Positions 48,395 through 58,809 of a DNA stretch of 64,000 nt are shown piece by piece; position 1 is the stretch's first letter, and each line of letters opens with the position of its first letter. Source of the DNA: Kitasatospora kifunensis (GTDB taxonomy: Bacteria > Actinomycetota > Actinomycetes > Streptomycetales > Streptomycetaceae). Under the pieces are notes generated by a model, which had not been told where the DNA came from, did not search any database, and was given only the letters and a program-made list of their open reading frames with translations. The DNA is taken from the NCBI RefSeq assembly GCF_014203855.1, contig NZ_JACHJV010000001.1, positions 7,254,001 to 7,318,000 on the forward strand. The letters run 5' to 3'. The position numbers were made by a program, and so were the translations under genes.

Positions 48395-49156
48395 ATGTCT
48401 GAGACCACCCACGCGTCAACCACCCACGCGTCCAAGCCCGCCAGGCTGCCGCGACGGGCCGGCGCCGTCGCCGCGCTGTCCGCCGCGACGGTCCTGCTCG
48501 TCGCCGGACCGGCCGCCGCGCACGTCACCGTCCAGCCGTCCTCGGCCCCCAAGGGCGCGGCCGACCAGAGCTTCGCGTTCCGGGTGCCGAACGAGGACGA
48601 CCAGGCCAGCACGGTCAAGGTCGAGCTCTACTTCCCGACCGATCACCCGATCGCCTCGGCCCTGATCGCCCCGGTGCCCGGCTGGACGGACCAGATCCAG
48701 ACCACCAAGCTGACCACCCCGATCAAGACCGACGACGGGGACATCACCGACGTGGTCTCCGAGGTGACCTGGAGCGGCGGGAGCATCGCGCCCGGCCACT
48801 ACCAGGACTTCACCCTGGACTTCGGCCAGTTGCCCTCGGACACCGACCAGTTGGTCTTCAAGGCGCTGCAGACCTACTCCAACGGCAACATCGTGCGCTG
48901 GATCGACACCAGCCAGCCCGGCCAGCCGGAGCCCGACCACCCGGCCCCGACCCTCAAGCTGACCGCCGCCACCGCCGATTCGGGCGCCCCGGCCACCGCT
49001 TCCACCGCTCCGGCCGCTTCGGCCAAGAGCGCCTCGGCCGACGACTCGACCGCTCGGGCGCTGGGCATCGCCGGCCTCGTCGTCGGCACCCTCGGTCTCG
49101 CCGCCGCCGCCGTGTTCGGCCTGCGTCGCCGCACCGGCGGTGACCCGGCGTCGTAG
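48395..49156 (+). CDS. YcnI-like (DUF1775) copper-binding exported protein
   Basis: A 253-residue protein with a signal peptide ending AGPAAA, so His43 would be the mature N-terminus. In YcnI this histidine helps bind copper, and the HVTVQPSSAPKGA start is typical of the family. The DUF1775 domain fills the middle, including a conserved Trp in EVTWSGGSI. The C-terminus has an Ala/Ser-rich linker, one membrane helix (GIAGLVVGTLGLAAAAVFGL) and an RRR stop-transfer signal. It is the partner of the Met-rich membrane protein upstream and is followed by a strong terminator. Confidence 0.92.
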   Translation: MSETTHASTTHASKPARLPRRAGAVAALSAATVLLVAGPAAAHVTVQPSSAPKGAADQSFAFRVPNEDDQASTVKVELYFPTDHPIASALIAPVPGWTDQIQTTKLTTPIKTDDGDITDVVSEVTWSGGSIAPGHYQDFTLDFGQLPSDTDQLVFKALQTYSNGNIVRWIDTSQPGQPEPDHPAPTLKLTAATADSGAPATASTAPAASAKSASADDSTARALGIAGLVVGTLGLAAAAVFGLRRRTGGDPAS

Positions 49157-49162
49157 CGGCGA

Positions 49163-49219
49163 GCGGGTGCGTCCGGGCCCGGGGCAGCCGATCGGCTCTC
49201 CCGGCCCGGACGCACCCGC
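49163..49219. terminator. Hairpin terminator after the YcnI gene
   Basis: A perfect 17-bp GC stem (49163-49179 with 49203-49219) with a 23-nt loop begins 6 nt after the stop codon. Confidence 0.85.
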
Positions 49220-49354
49220 GCCCGCAAGGGTTCCGTCAGGGCGACGGCGTCCGGGCTTGCACCCCGACCCTCCTGGGGTACCGTCCGGAACGCGGGCAGA
49301 TGTTTCGAACGGGTTAACTGGGTGCCCGCTCCTCACCGTTGACAGGGGCTCATC

Positions 49355-50556
49355 GTGACGACCTCACGTCTGTGCGCACCACCGTCATCCTCCCCGTCCG
49401 TGGCTGCCGAGCCGTACGCCGAGCCGTACGCCGACCCTTCGGCAGCCGAGGCCGCGGAGTTACAGCGCCAACTCGCTGCCGAGGGTCATCTGTCGCCCGA
49501 CGCGGCGACGCGGCGACGCGCCGGGCCCGGGCGGTAGCGAGGGAACTGGCCGAGACGGGCACCTACCGGCAGACCCCGGCGGAGCTGCTGCTGGGCGCCC
49601 GGATCGCCTGGCGGAACAACCCGCAGTGCGTCGGCAAGTTCTACTGGAAGGGCCTGGAGGTCCGAGACTGCCGCGACGTCGGGGTGACGCTCAGTCAGAA
49701 AGGCGACGAGAGCGCCCTGTTCGAAGCCCTGGTGGACCACCTCCGGCTGTCCTGGAACGGCGGCAGGGTGCGGTTGCTGCTGAGCGTCTTCGCTCCGAGC
49801 GTGCCCGACCGGCCAGGGCCGCGGGTCTGGAACGGCCAGCTCATCCGCTACGCCGGCTATCGCCGCCACGACGGCTCCGTGCTGGGCGACCCCGCGACGG
49901 TGGAGCTCACCGAGGCCGTGCAACGGCTCGGTTGGCGTGGCCGGGGCACCGAGTACGACGTCCTGCCGCTGGTCATCCAGTGGCCGGGGCACGAACCCAG
50001 GTTCTTCGACCTGCCCGCGGATGCCGTCCCCGAGGTGCGCATCACCCACCCCGAGTATCCCTGGTTCGAGAGCCTCGGCCTGCGCTGGCACGCCTTTCCG
50101 ACGATCTCCGACCAGGTGCTGGAACTGGGCGGCCTGCGCTACCCGTTGGCTCCGTTCAGCGCCTGGTACACCTGCACCGAGATCGGTGCCCGCAACCTGT
50201 CCGACAGCAACCGTTACGACAAGCTTCCCGAAGTCGCCCGGGGCATGGGACTGGAGACCGGCCGCGACCGCACGCTCTGGCGCGACCGCGCGCTGCTCGA
50301 ACTCACCACGGCGGTCCTGCACTCCTACGACCAGGCGGGGGTCTCCATCATCGACCACCACTTCGCCACCAAGCAGTTCGTGCGCCACGAGGAGCGTGAG
50401 CGGAAGAGCGGGCGCACCTGCCCGGCCGACTGGTCCGCCATCGTGCCGGCCACCAGCGGGTCGACCACCCCCGTCTGGCAGCGCCGCTACGAACCCACCA
50501 GGGCGCTCCCCAACTTCGCTCCCCAGCCCACCCTTTGGTCGTCCGACATGCTCTGA
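49355..50556 (+). pseudogene. Nitric oxide synthase oxygenase, reading frame broken near the N-terminus
   Basis: From about 49510 to 50556 one frame encodes a nearly complete bacterial NOS oxygenase, which makes NO and citrulline from arginine. Heme-ligand region WRNNPQCVGKFYW (Cys codon 49627-49629) and substrate-Glu region WYTCTEIGARNLSD (Glu codon 49179+1000, that is 50179-50181) are intact. The natural start, GTG 49355 with AGGGG upstream, is in another frame and stops at 49535. That frame gives AELQRQLAAEGHLSPDAATRR, which would join the NOS frame if one 8-bp unit of the GACGCGGC repeat (49499-49520) were removed. The N-terminal part has a TTA codon (49460-49462). It may be a slippage mutation, a phase-variable gene, an assembly error, or the product may start at GTG 49372. 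Confidence 0.75.
49499..49520. repeat. 8-bp tandem repeat at the NOS frame break
   Basis: Two full copies and a 6-bp partial copy of GACGCGGC. Because the unit is not a multiple of three, gain or loss of one copy shifts the frame. Both frames read Asp-Ala-Ala-Thr-Arg-Arg across it, the mark of such an expansion. Confidence 0.85.
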
Positions 50557-50565
50557 AGCGCCGCC

Positions 50566-51387
50566 TCAGTCATCGGCAGACCCGCCGCAGGAACCGGCCG
50601 GCAACCGCACGGCCCCCTCTGCCTGCGTCAACTCCCAAGCGCGCGTGTGCTCGTGTCCCTGCGGATCCGTGTCGCGGATCCGCAGGCCGTCCCCGGAGCG
50701 GCTCAACTCGGGCCGCAGCAGGGCCCCGACGCGCTGCGGCAGGGTGGAGCGGAGGATCTCCCACCGCTCGCCGCGCACCCGGCCGATCGACACCTCGCAG
50801 TCCAGCAGCGCGGCCGCCTCGGCGCGGCTGCCGCAACCCCGGACCAGCTCGGCCAGCGGGACCGGCGAGCTCGGCAGCGGCTCGGACCGATCCCGGGCGT
50901 ACCCGAACCAGGACCCCGCGCGGACCAGCAGGCCCGCGCAGCCCGCCGCCGGATCCGCCAGCAGCGCGGCCGCCACCTCGCCGCCCACCTGCTCGACGTC
51001 CTCCCAGTGCTCCAGATAGTCCTCGTGCAACCCCTGCTCGACCAGCACCTCGCCCTCCCGGTGCAGCGTGCCGGCGTCGGGCAGCGCTGCCCGCGGGTGC
51101 AGGTCGATCCGGCGTACCCAGCCGAAGGCCTCGCCCTGCTGCTCCAGCGTCCCGGCGAACGCCTTCTGCTCGCAGAGCGCCAGCAGCTGCGCCCGGTCCA
51201 GATCGGCCAGCGCCGCCCGACCGACCACCTGGTCGAGGCCGGGCGGCTGCCGCAGGTCCCCGAAGAGCGAGGGGCCCTGGATCCAGGTGACGGCGCTGTC
51301 GCGGTCCGTCGAGCCATCCGCCTCCCGCACGTAGGTGCGCCGCCAGACGCCGGGTAGCTCGGCCAGGACGGGGTGGGACCAGGACAT
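50566..51387 (-). CDS. Hypothetical protein, Hri1-like
   Basis: A 273-residue cytoplasmic protein without signal or membrane segments. The start LPGVWRRTYVREADGSTD and then TWIQGPSLFGDLR resemble the beta-barrel Hri1-type family, known from yeast and scattered bacteria, of unknown function. A second barrel-like half ends with Trp-rich strands. It converges on the NOS gene (9 bp between stops) and is divergent from the beta-helix gene. The family assignment rests on memory of the motif and is tentative. Confidence 0.6.
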   Translation of the reverse strand: MSWSHPVLAELPGVWRRTYVREADGSTDRDSAVTWIQGPSLFGDLRQPPGLDQVVGRAALADLDRAQLLALCEQKAFAGTLEQQGEAFGWVRRIDLHPRAALPDAGTLHREGEVLVEQGLHEDYLEHWEDVEQVGGEVAAALLADPAAGCAGLLVRAGSWFGYARDRSEPLPSSPVPLAELVRGCGSRAEAAALLDCEVSIGRVRGERWEILRSTLPQRVGALLRPELSRSGDGLRIRDTDPQGHEHTRAWELTQAEGAVRLPAGSCGGSADD

Positions 51388-51619
51388 CAGTGCTCCGTGT
51401 CTCGGGCGTCGGCAGCCGGAACGCGGCCGGCCACCACGTTACGCCTCGGGGGACACCGGAGAGTGAGCAGAAGTGGCGAGTGGTGACGAGCGCCCATAGC
51501 TTCGACTCAACGGACACGCGCAGCCGGGCGCCGAGCGCGGCGCCGCCGACGGACTGCCATCCGGTCCGCCGCTGAGCACGGAAACTCCTTGCCGGGGTCC
51601 TGGAAAGCAGGTTGGGACC

Positions 51620-52708
51620 ATGCCCACACGACGGGCTCGCCAAGCGGCGGGCGTGACCGCCGGCCTCCTCCTCACACTGGGGGCCGCCTCGCCCGCCCAG
51701 GCCTGTGCGAAGCACCGCGCCGACCATTCGGTCCACGTCGTCCATCCGGGCCAGTCGATCCAGCGGGCCGTGGACGGCGCCCGCCCGGGCGAGACGATCC
51801 TCGTCCTGCCCGGCACCTATCGCGAGAGCGTGCGGATCACCACCTCGGAACTGACCCTGCGGGGGTCGGGCAGGAAGAGCGTGATCACCCGGGGGCCGGA
51901 CGGCGCCTCGGGGTCCGCCGCCGCGTGCGCCAAGGCGGGGCACGGCATCTGCGTCACCGGAACGGAGGGACACCGCCTCACCGATGTGCGGATCGAGTCG
52001 CTCACCGTCTCGGGCTTCTCGAAGAACGGGATCTCCGCCTCGCAGACCGACGGGATGAGCGTGCGCCACGTGCTGGCCGAGAAGAACGGCCAGCAGGGCA
52101 TCAGCCAGGAGAAGTCGATCCGGGGCCGCTTCCAGGAGAACGAGTCCAGGGGCAACGGCCAGTCCGGGATCTTCCTGGCGAACATCGCCGACGGCAAGGG
52201 CGGCGCGATCGACACCGAAGGCGCGGTGATCAGCGACAACACTCTGACCGGCAACCGGATCGGCGTCGTGGTCCGGCGGCTTCGCAACCTCACCGTCGAG
52301 CAGAACTCCATCACCGGCAACTGCGGCGGCGTCTTCATCGTGGGTGACGACGGTCGGCCCCGCGCGGGCGACCTGAGCGTGCGGCGGAACACGGTGGACC
52401 GCAACAACAAGTACTGCGCGCCGAGCGACCGCCTGCCCTACATCCAGGGCACCGGCATCGTGCTGACCGGTGTCGAGCAGACCCGGGTGACCCGCAACGA
52501 GATCAAGGACAACGTCGGCGCCTCGCCGCTGTCCGGCGGCATCGTGCTCTTCCGCAGCTACGTCGGCGGCCTCAGCGCCGGCAACACCATCAGCGCCAAC
52601 ACGGTCCAGGGCAATGGGCCCGCCGACCTCGCCGACCGCGACGGCGGACCCGGCAACACCTTCACCGGCAACACCTGCCGGGTCTCCGAGCCGGCGGGCC
52701 GGTGCTGA
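51620..52708 (+). CDS. Secreted right-handed beta-helix protein
   Basis: A 362-residue exported protein. The signal peptide ends SPAQA near residue 29. The mature part starts with the typical PGQSIQRAVDGARPGETILV of NosD/pectate-lyase-like folds, followed by about eight parallel beta-helix rungs marked by N-x-x-x-x-N-x-x-G patterns (NTLTGNRIGVVV, NSITGNCGGVFI, NTISANTVQGNG). Cys residues near the ends may form disulfides. It may be a polysaccharide lyase or a surface protein; no catalytic set was recognised. Confidence 0.85.
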   Translation: MPTRRARQAAGVTAGLLLTLGAASPAQACAKHRADHSVHVVHPGQSIQRAVDGARPGETILVLPGTYRESVRITTSELTLRGSGRKSVITRGPDGASGSAAACAKAGHGICVTGTEGHRLTDVRIESLTVSGFSKNGISASQTDGMSVRHVLAEKNGQQGISQEKSIRGRFQENESRGNGQSGIFLANIADGKGGAIDTEGAVISDNTLTGNRIGVVVRRLRNLTVEQNSITGNCGGVFIVGDDGRPRAGDLSVRRNTVDRNNKYCAPSDRLPYIQGTGIVLTGVEQTRVTRNEIKDNVGASPLSGGIVLFRSYVGGLSAGNTISANTVQGNGPADLADRDGGPGNTFTGNTCRVSEPAGRC

Positions 52709-52793
52709 GCACCCGGCAGCTGACGGACCGGCTGGAACGAGGGCTCGGCTGTGCCGAAGCCTCCCCAAACCCATCGAGAGAACGGCGGCGCTT

Positions 52794-53900
52794 GTGACCA
52801 CCGCACCTTCTACGTCCACCACCTCCACCACCCCCACTATCTCCACCACGCCCACCACCCTCACCACGCCCACCACCCCCAGCACCGCCGCCGCCCCGGC
52901 GGCCATGCGGCTGCGCGAGCTCGTCTTCGGCGCCGCCTGCGCGGCGGCCGTGCGGGCGGCAGCAGGGCTGGGGGTGGCCGACGCGCTCGGCGAGACCCCG
53001 GCCACGGCCGACGAACTGGCGGCGACGCTGGCGATCGAGCCGCGACCGCTGACCCGACTGCTCCGGGCGCTGTCCTGCTACGGCATCTTCGCCGAGACCG
53101 AGGACGGTCGCTTCGTCCACACCGAGATGTCCCGCCTGCTGCAGGAGGAGGCCCCCAACAGCCTGCGGTACATCGCCCTGTGGTGCACCGCCCCGTGGAC
53201 CTGGGAGGCCTGGCCGCGCCTGGACGAGGCGGTCAGGTCCGGGGAGAGCGTCTTCCCCAACCTGTACGGCAAGGAGTTCTTCGACTACCTGCACGACGAC
53301 GCGACGGACACCGCCCGGGTCTTCGACAAGGCGATGACCCACTCCAGCCGCCAGTCCGCGGACGACATCGCGCAGTTCGTCGACCTGACGGGTGTGAACT
53401 CGGTGGTGGACATCGGCGGTGGCCAGGGCCATGTGCTCGCCAGTCTGCTGGAGCGCTACCCGCAGCTGCACGGCGCGCTGCTCGACCTGCCCACGGTGGT
53501 GGCGAACGCCGATCCGCGCCTGCGCGAGGGCGGCGCGCTCGCCTCGCGGGTTCGGCTGCTGCCGGGCGACTGCCGCAATGAGGTCCCGATCCAGGCCGAT
53601 ATGTACATCATCAAGAACATCCTGGAGTGGGACGACGACAGCACCCGGCGCACCCTGCGCAACGTGGTGGCGGCCGCGCGCCCGGGCGCCAGGGTCCTGG
53701 TGATCGAGAACCTGGTCGACGACAGTCCCTCGATGCGGTTCACCACGGCCATGGACCTGCTCCTGCTGCTCAACGTCGGGGGCGCCAAGCACTCCAAGGA
53801 GAGCCTGGTCACCCTGATGGCGGAGGCCGGCCTGGCGATCGGCGAGATCCGCCCGGTCAACGCCTACCTGCACGCCTTCGACTGCACCGTCTCGGGCTGA
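52794..53900 (+). CDS. SAM-dependent O-methyltransferase (polyketide type)
   Basis: A 368-residue class I methyltransferase of the acetylserotonin/TcmO-type family. A dimerisation domain with winged helix (about 40-120) precedes the SAM site VVDIGGGQGHVLASLL. The Asp of LLDLPTVV and the catalytic-His position follow; the latter reads IIKNILEWDDD, with Glu-Trp rather than the usual His-Trp/Asp pair, so catalysis may rely on other residues. A low-complexity Thr/Ser/Pro-rich tail of 30 residues follows GTG 52794; translation could instead begin near Met38. It faces the PKS operon and probably methylates its product. Confidence 0.85.
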   Translation: MTTAPSTSTTSTTPTISTTPTTLTTPTTPSTAAAPAAMRLRELVFGAACAAAVRAAAGLGVADALGETPATADELAATLAIEPRPLTRLLRALSCYGIFAETEDGRFVHTEMSRLLQEEAPNSLRYIALWCTAPWTWEAWPRLDEAVRSGESVFPNLYGKEFFDYLHDDATDTARVFDKAMTHSSRQSADDIAQFVDLTGVNSVVDIGGGQGHVLASLLERYPQLHGALLDLPTVVANADPRLREGGALASRVRLLPGDCRNEVPIQADMYIIKNILEWDDDSTRRTLRNVVAAARPGARVLVIENLVDDSPSMRFTTAMDLLLLLNVGGAKHSKESLVTLMAEAGLAIGEIRPVNAYLHAFDCTVSG

Positions 53901-53907
53901 CGGCTCG

Positions 53908-53960
53908 AACGGCGGAGGGCGCCGGCAGCGATTTCCGCTGCCGGCGCCCTCCGCCGTTCG
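53908..53960. terminator. Strong bidirectional hairpin terminator
   Basis: A perfect 24-bp stem (53908-53931 with 53937-53960) with an ATTTC loop sits between the convergent methyltransferase and accC genes, 7 nt after the former's stop codon. Confidence 0.9.
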
Positions 53961-53981
53961 CCTGTCCCGATCTCGGTGAGC

Positions 53982-55385
53982 TCAGCCGAGCACTACGGGG
54001 GCCGGTACGGCCGCGGCCTGTGCCGGGTGACCGTTCTCTTCCTCGGACATCGAGGCGACCAGCCCGGTGGTGTGCTGCGCCGTCTGGAAGAGCGGATGTG
54101 CCAGCGTGCTGCGCAGGAAGCCGATGGTGGTCCGCACGCCGGGGCCGGACACCCGGAACTCCTCCAGCACCCGATCCATCCTGGCGATCGCCTGTGCCCG
54201 GTCCGGGGCCCAGACGGCCGCCTTGGCCAGCAGCGAGTCATAGTCGGGACCGACCCGCCAGCCGGGGTAGGCGTGGGTGTCGATCCGTACGAAGGGGCCG
54301 CCGGGCGGCACGAACTCGGTGAGCAGGCCGGGCGCGGGAGCGAAGTCGCGGGCCGGGTCCTCGGCGTTGACCCGGCACTCCAGCGCCACGCCGTTGGTGC
54401 GGACCTCGTCCTGACGCACCGACAGCGGCAGGCCGGCGGCGACGGTGATCTGCTCGCGCACGATGTCCACCCCGGTGACCAGCTCGGTGACCGGATGCTC
54501 CACCTGCAGACGGCAGTTGATCTCCATCAGGTAGAACTCGTGATCCGGCGTCAGGACGAACTCGAAGGTGCCGGCCCCGACGAAGCCCACCGCGGCGGCA
54601 CCGCGCACGGCGGCCGCCCACATCGCCTCGCGCAGTTCGGTCGGCATCTCGGGCGCCGGGGACTCCTCGATGAGCTTCTGGTGCCGGCGCTGCACCGAGC
54701 AGTCGCGTTCGCCCAGGTGGATCACCGAGCCGTGCCGATCGCACAGCACCTGCACCTCCACGTGGCGCGCGTCCTGGACGAACCGTTCCAGGTAGAGACG
54801 GTCGTCGCCGAACACCGCCCGCGCGTGCGCCTGGGTTTCCCGGTAGGCATGCCGCAGGCCGTCGGCGTCCTCGACCACGGCCATGCCGCGACCGCCGCCC
54901 CCGGCGACCGCCTTGAGGATCACCGGGTAGCCGACCTGCTGGGCGAGCTCCTTGGCCTCGGCGGCCGAAGTCAGCGCATCGGTGCTGCCGGGCAGTACGG
55001 GCAGCCCGGCCTTGGCCATCAGGGCCCGGGCCACGGCTTTGTCGCCGAGCTGCTGCATCACGTGCGCGGGCGGGCCGATGAAGACGATGTCGTTGGCCTC
55101 GCAGACCTCCGCGAAGTCCGGATCCTCCGACAGGAAGCCGTACCCGGGATGGATGGCCTGCGCCCCGGTCTGCAGGGCCGCTTCGATGATCGCGGGAATG
55201 CTGAGGTAGCTCGCCTTCGCGGGCGGCGGCCCGATCTGCACCGCCTGGTCGGCGAAGCGGACCACGGCCGAGTCGCGGTCCACAGTCGAGTACACCGCCA
55301 CCGTCCGGATGCCGAGTTCGCGGCAGGCGCGGGCCACCCGCAGTGCGATCTCCCCACGGTTGGCGATGAGAACGGTTGAGAACAT
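53982..55385 (-). CDS. accC: Acetyl-CoA carboxylase biotin carboxylase subunit
   Basis: A 467-residue biotin carboxylase that carboxylates biotin on AccB with ATP and bicarbonate. Landmarks are FSTVLIANRGEIALRVARA, the ATP-grasp Gly loop VAGGGGRGM, the biotin carboxylase signature YLERFVQDARHVEVQVL, the EINCRLQVEHPVTE active-site strand and the RVNAEDP C-terminal motif. ATG 55385 starts the conserved sequence. It lacks the BCCP domain usual in actinobacterial acyl-CoA carboxylase alpha chains, so it is of the separate, AccC type. Last gene of the PKS operon, after hairpins at 55443-55512. Confidence 0.94.
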   Translation of the reverse strand: MFSTVLIANRGEIALRVARACRELGIRTVAVYSTVDRDSAVVRFADQAVQIGPPPAKASYLSIPAIIEAALQTGAQAIHPGYGFLSEDPDFAEVCEANDIVFIGPPAHVMQQLGDKAVARALMAKAGLPVLPGSTDALTSAAEAKELAQQVGYPVILKAVAGGGGRGMAVVEDADGLRHAYRETQAHARAVFGDDRLYLERFVQDARHVEVQVLCDRHGSVIHLGERDCSVQRRHQKLIEESPAPEMPTELREAMWAAAVRGAAAVGFVGAGTFEFVLTPDHEFYLMEINCRLQVEHPVTELVTGVDIVREQITVAAGLPLSVRQDEVRTNGVALECRVNAEDPARDFAPAPGLLTEFVPPGGPFVRIDTHAYPGWRVGPDYDSLLAKAAVWAPDRAQAIARMDRVLEEFRVSGPGVRTTIGFLRSTLAHPLFQTAQHTTGLVASMSEEENGHPAQAAAVPAPVVLG

Positions 55386-55442
55386 GGAGGTCACCTCGGT
55401 GGTCGGAACAGCTCGGGCGCACGCGCACTGGCACAAGGCCGC

Positions 55443-55512
55443 TGGGGCCCATCCGGCAGGATCCGCCGGACAGGCCCCAGTGCCTGACGCGGCACCAGTG
55501 CCGCGTCAGGCA
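55443..55512 (-). terminator. Two hairpins between accB and accC
   Basis: The first, abutting the accB stop codon, has a perfect 14-bp stem (55481-55494 with 55499-55512) with a CCAG loop. The second has arms 55443-55449 and 55473-55479 plus an inner TCCGGC/GCCGGA stem. Without a T-run they probably cause partial termination or mark an mRNA processing boundary. Confidence 0.7.
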
Positions 55513-56096
55513 TTAGCCCTCCTCCTCGACGGTCACGGGCTCGAGCGCGATCAGGCGCTGGTCGAACTCCACCGGCTGCGCGTTCGGCGCGACCATCTCC
55601 ACCACCTTGCCGCCGACGGCCGAGGTGATGGTGCTCATCATCTTCATCGCCTCCAGGATCCCTACCGGCTGGCCGGGTTGGACCAGATCGCCGATGCTGA
55701 CGAACGGCGGCGACTCCGGCGAGCTGGCGTGGTAGAAGGTGCCGACCATCGGGGCGCGGACGTACGTGTGCGTGTCCTGCTCCTCCTCCGCCGGGTCGCC
55801 GGGCTGCTCGCCGCCCGGCAGCGCCGGGCCGCCCGGGGCGACCGGGTCCGGCCACTCGACCTCGACGCTGGTCTGCCCGTCCTGCATCCTGATCCGCCGC
55901 GGCGGAGCCGGTGCGGCCTTGGCCAGTTGCGCCACGTTGCGGCAGACCGCGTCCAGCACCTCGCCGGGGGCGGGTGCCGGCGGCTCGGGCTTGGTGCCGT
56001 TCATGCCGGCGTGTCGTCTGTCCTCGCGGGCCAGCTCACGGCGGTCCTCCTCGCGGCGGGCGAGCTCGCGGCGTTCCCACTCCACACGTTCCGGCT

Positions 56097-56100
<4 letters not shown>
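55513..56100 (-). CDS. accB: Biotin carboxyl carrier protein
   Basis: A 195-residue BCCP. The biotinyl domain is in the last ~85 residues, with the biotin-accepting Lys153 in EAMKM; the preceding APMVGTFYHASSPESPPFV holds the thumb loop of AccB-type carriers. The first 35 residues are highly charged (Glu/Arg) and probably helical. Its ATG overlaps the accDA stop (ATGA). It is the carrier between AccC and AccDA. Confidence 0.94.
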
Positions 56101-57845
<1,745 letters not shown>

Positions 57846-57954
57846 GGGGTGTGTCCTTCCAGCCTGTCAGAGGGTCCGCCAGTAGGGGCCCGTGTTGGTG
57901 GGCCCTCTCAGGCCGGTCGGTCTTGGCCACCGGTCGGCCGCCCGAGCCGGATCG

Positions 57955-58287
57955 TCACGCGGTGGTGCCGCGCTCCCAGCGGTAGAACTCGCGGGCCATC
58001 GCGTCCTTCGGTTCCCGCCAGGTCTGCGGGTCGTAGGCCTGGACGTAGGCGGTGAGCCGCTCGCTGACGTTGCGGAACTCGGGGTGACCGGTCAGCTTGG
58101 CCACCTCGGGGCCCGGTGGCCGCTCGGCCTCGATCAGATGCAGGTACAGGTCGCCGAACTGGAACAGGCTGCGGCCTGTGACCCCGATGAGTTCGGGGAG
58201 TTCGCCGCGGTCGGAGTCCGCGAAGGTCCTGGCGATGTCCGGGGCCGCGTCGGGCTTCATCCGGGCGACGATCAGAGCGCGGTGCAT
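57955..58287 (-). CDS. TcmI-family type II polyketide cyclase (WhiE-VII-like)
   Basis: A 110-residue member of the TcmI/ActVA-Orf4-like cyclase family (ferredoxin-like fold dimer) that closes the later rings of aromatic polyketides. The start HRALIVARMKP and the FQFGDLYLHLIEAERPP and YDPQTWREPKDAMAREFYRW segments are family landmarks. GGGACG-type ribosome sequence precedes ATG 58287. Its position after the aromatase matches whiE ORFVII. Confidence 0.92.
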   Translation of the reverse strand: MHRALIVARMKPDAAPDIARTFADSDRGELPELIGVTGRSLFQFGDLYLHLIEAERPPGPEVAKLTGHPEFRNVSERLTAYVQAYDPQTWREPKDAMAREFYRWERGTTA

Positions 58288-58322
58288 GGGTCGCGTCCCT
58301 TTCTTCTGGGGGGTGGGAGTGC

Positions 58323-58808
58323 TCAGTTGGGCACGGGGGCCGGTGCGCCGCGGCCGGTCTCGCGCGCGTGCTTCTCGACCTTGTCGCGGATGAGCTCCAT
58401 CTGGATCTTGGAGTTGCGGTTGATGTGGTCGGTCATCTTGGCGTCGTCGACCGGCGCGGTGGGCTTCATCGCGAAGTCCTGGATCCAGCGCATCGCGGTG
58501 CCGCCGTTGACCTCCCGGTACTCCCATCGGATGTCCATGTGCTCGAACGGGCCGGTCTCCACCCGGCGTGCCTGCACGGTGAGCGCCGAGCGGTCGGCCT
58601 CGCGCTCGGAGACCCAGCTCCAGATCTGGCCGTTCTCGTCGGGGTGCATGGTCAGCCGGAAGGTGACCTTGCCGCCCTGCCGCTCGAGGACCTCGACGGA
58701 GGCGTACTCGCTGAACAGCTGCGGCCAGCGCTCGATGTCGTTGGTCAGGTCCCAGGTCAGGCCCACGGGGGCGGCGATCAGGATCTCGTTCTCGGTGTGG
58801 CCGGTCAT
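58323..58808 (-). CDS. Monodomain aromatase/cyclase, SRPBCC (WhiE-VI/TcmN-N-like)
   Basis: A 161-residue helix-grip protein that folds and aromatises the first ring of the poly-beta-ketone. The N-terminus GHTENEILIAAP, the NDIERWPQLFSEYASVEVL and TMHPDENGQIWSWVSER segments and the MDIRWEYREV core are typical of WhiE ORFVI proteins. One base separates it from the ACP stop, so it is translated with the minimal PKS. Confidence 0.94.
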   Translation of the reverse strand: MTGHTENEILIAAPVGLTWDLTNDIERWPQLFSEYASVEVLERQGGKVTFRLTMHPDENGQIWSWVSEREADRSALTVQARRVETGPFEHMDIRWEYREVNGGTAMRWIQDFAMKPTAPVDDAKMTDHINRNSKIQMELIRDKVEKHARETGRGAPAPVPN

Positions 58809-58809
58809 C

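Noticed and set aside
49339..49510. N-terminal extension of NOS in the core frame
   Set aside because: Arg/Gly-rich with no likeness to NOS N-termini, while the other frame has a ribosome site and a fitting helix.
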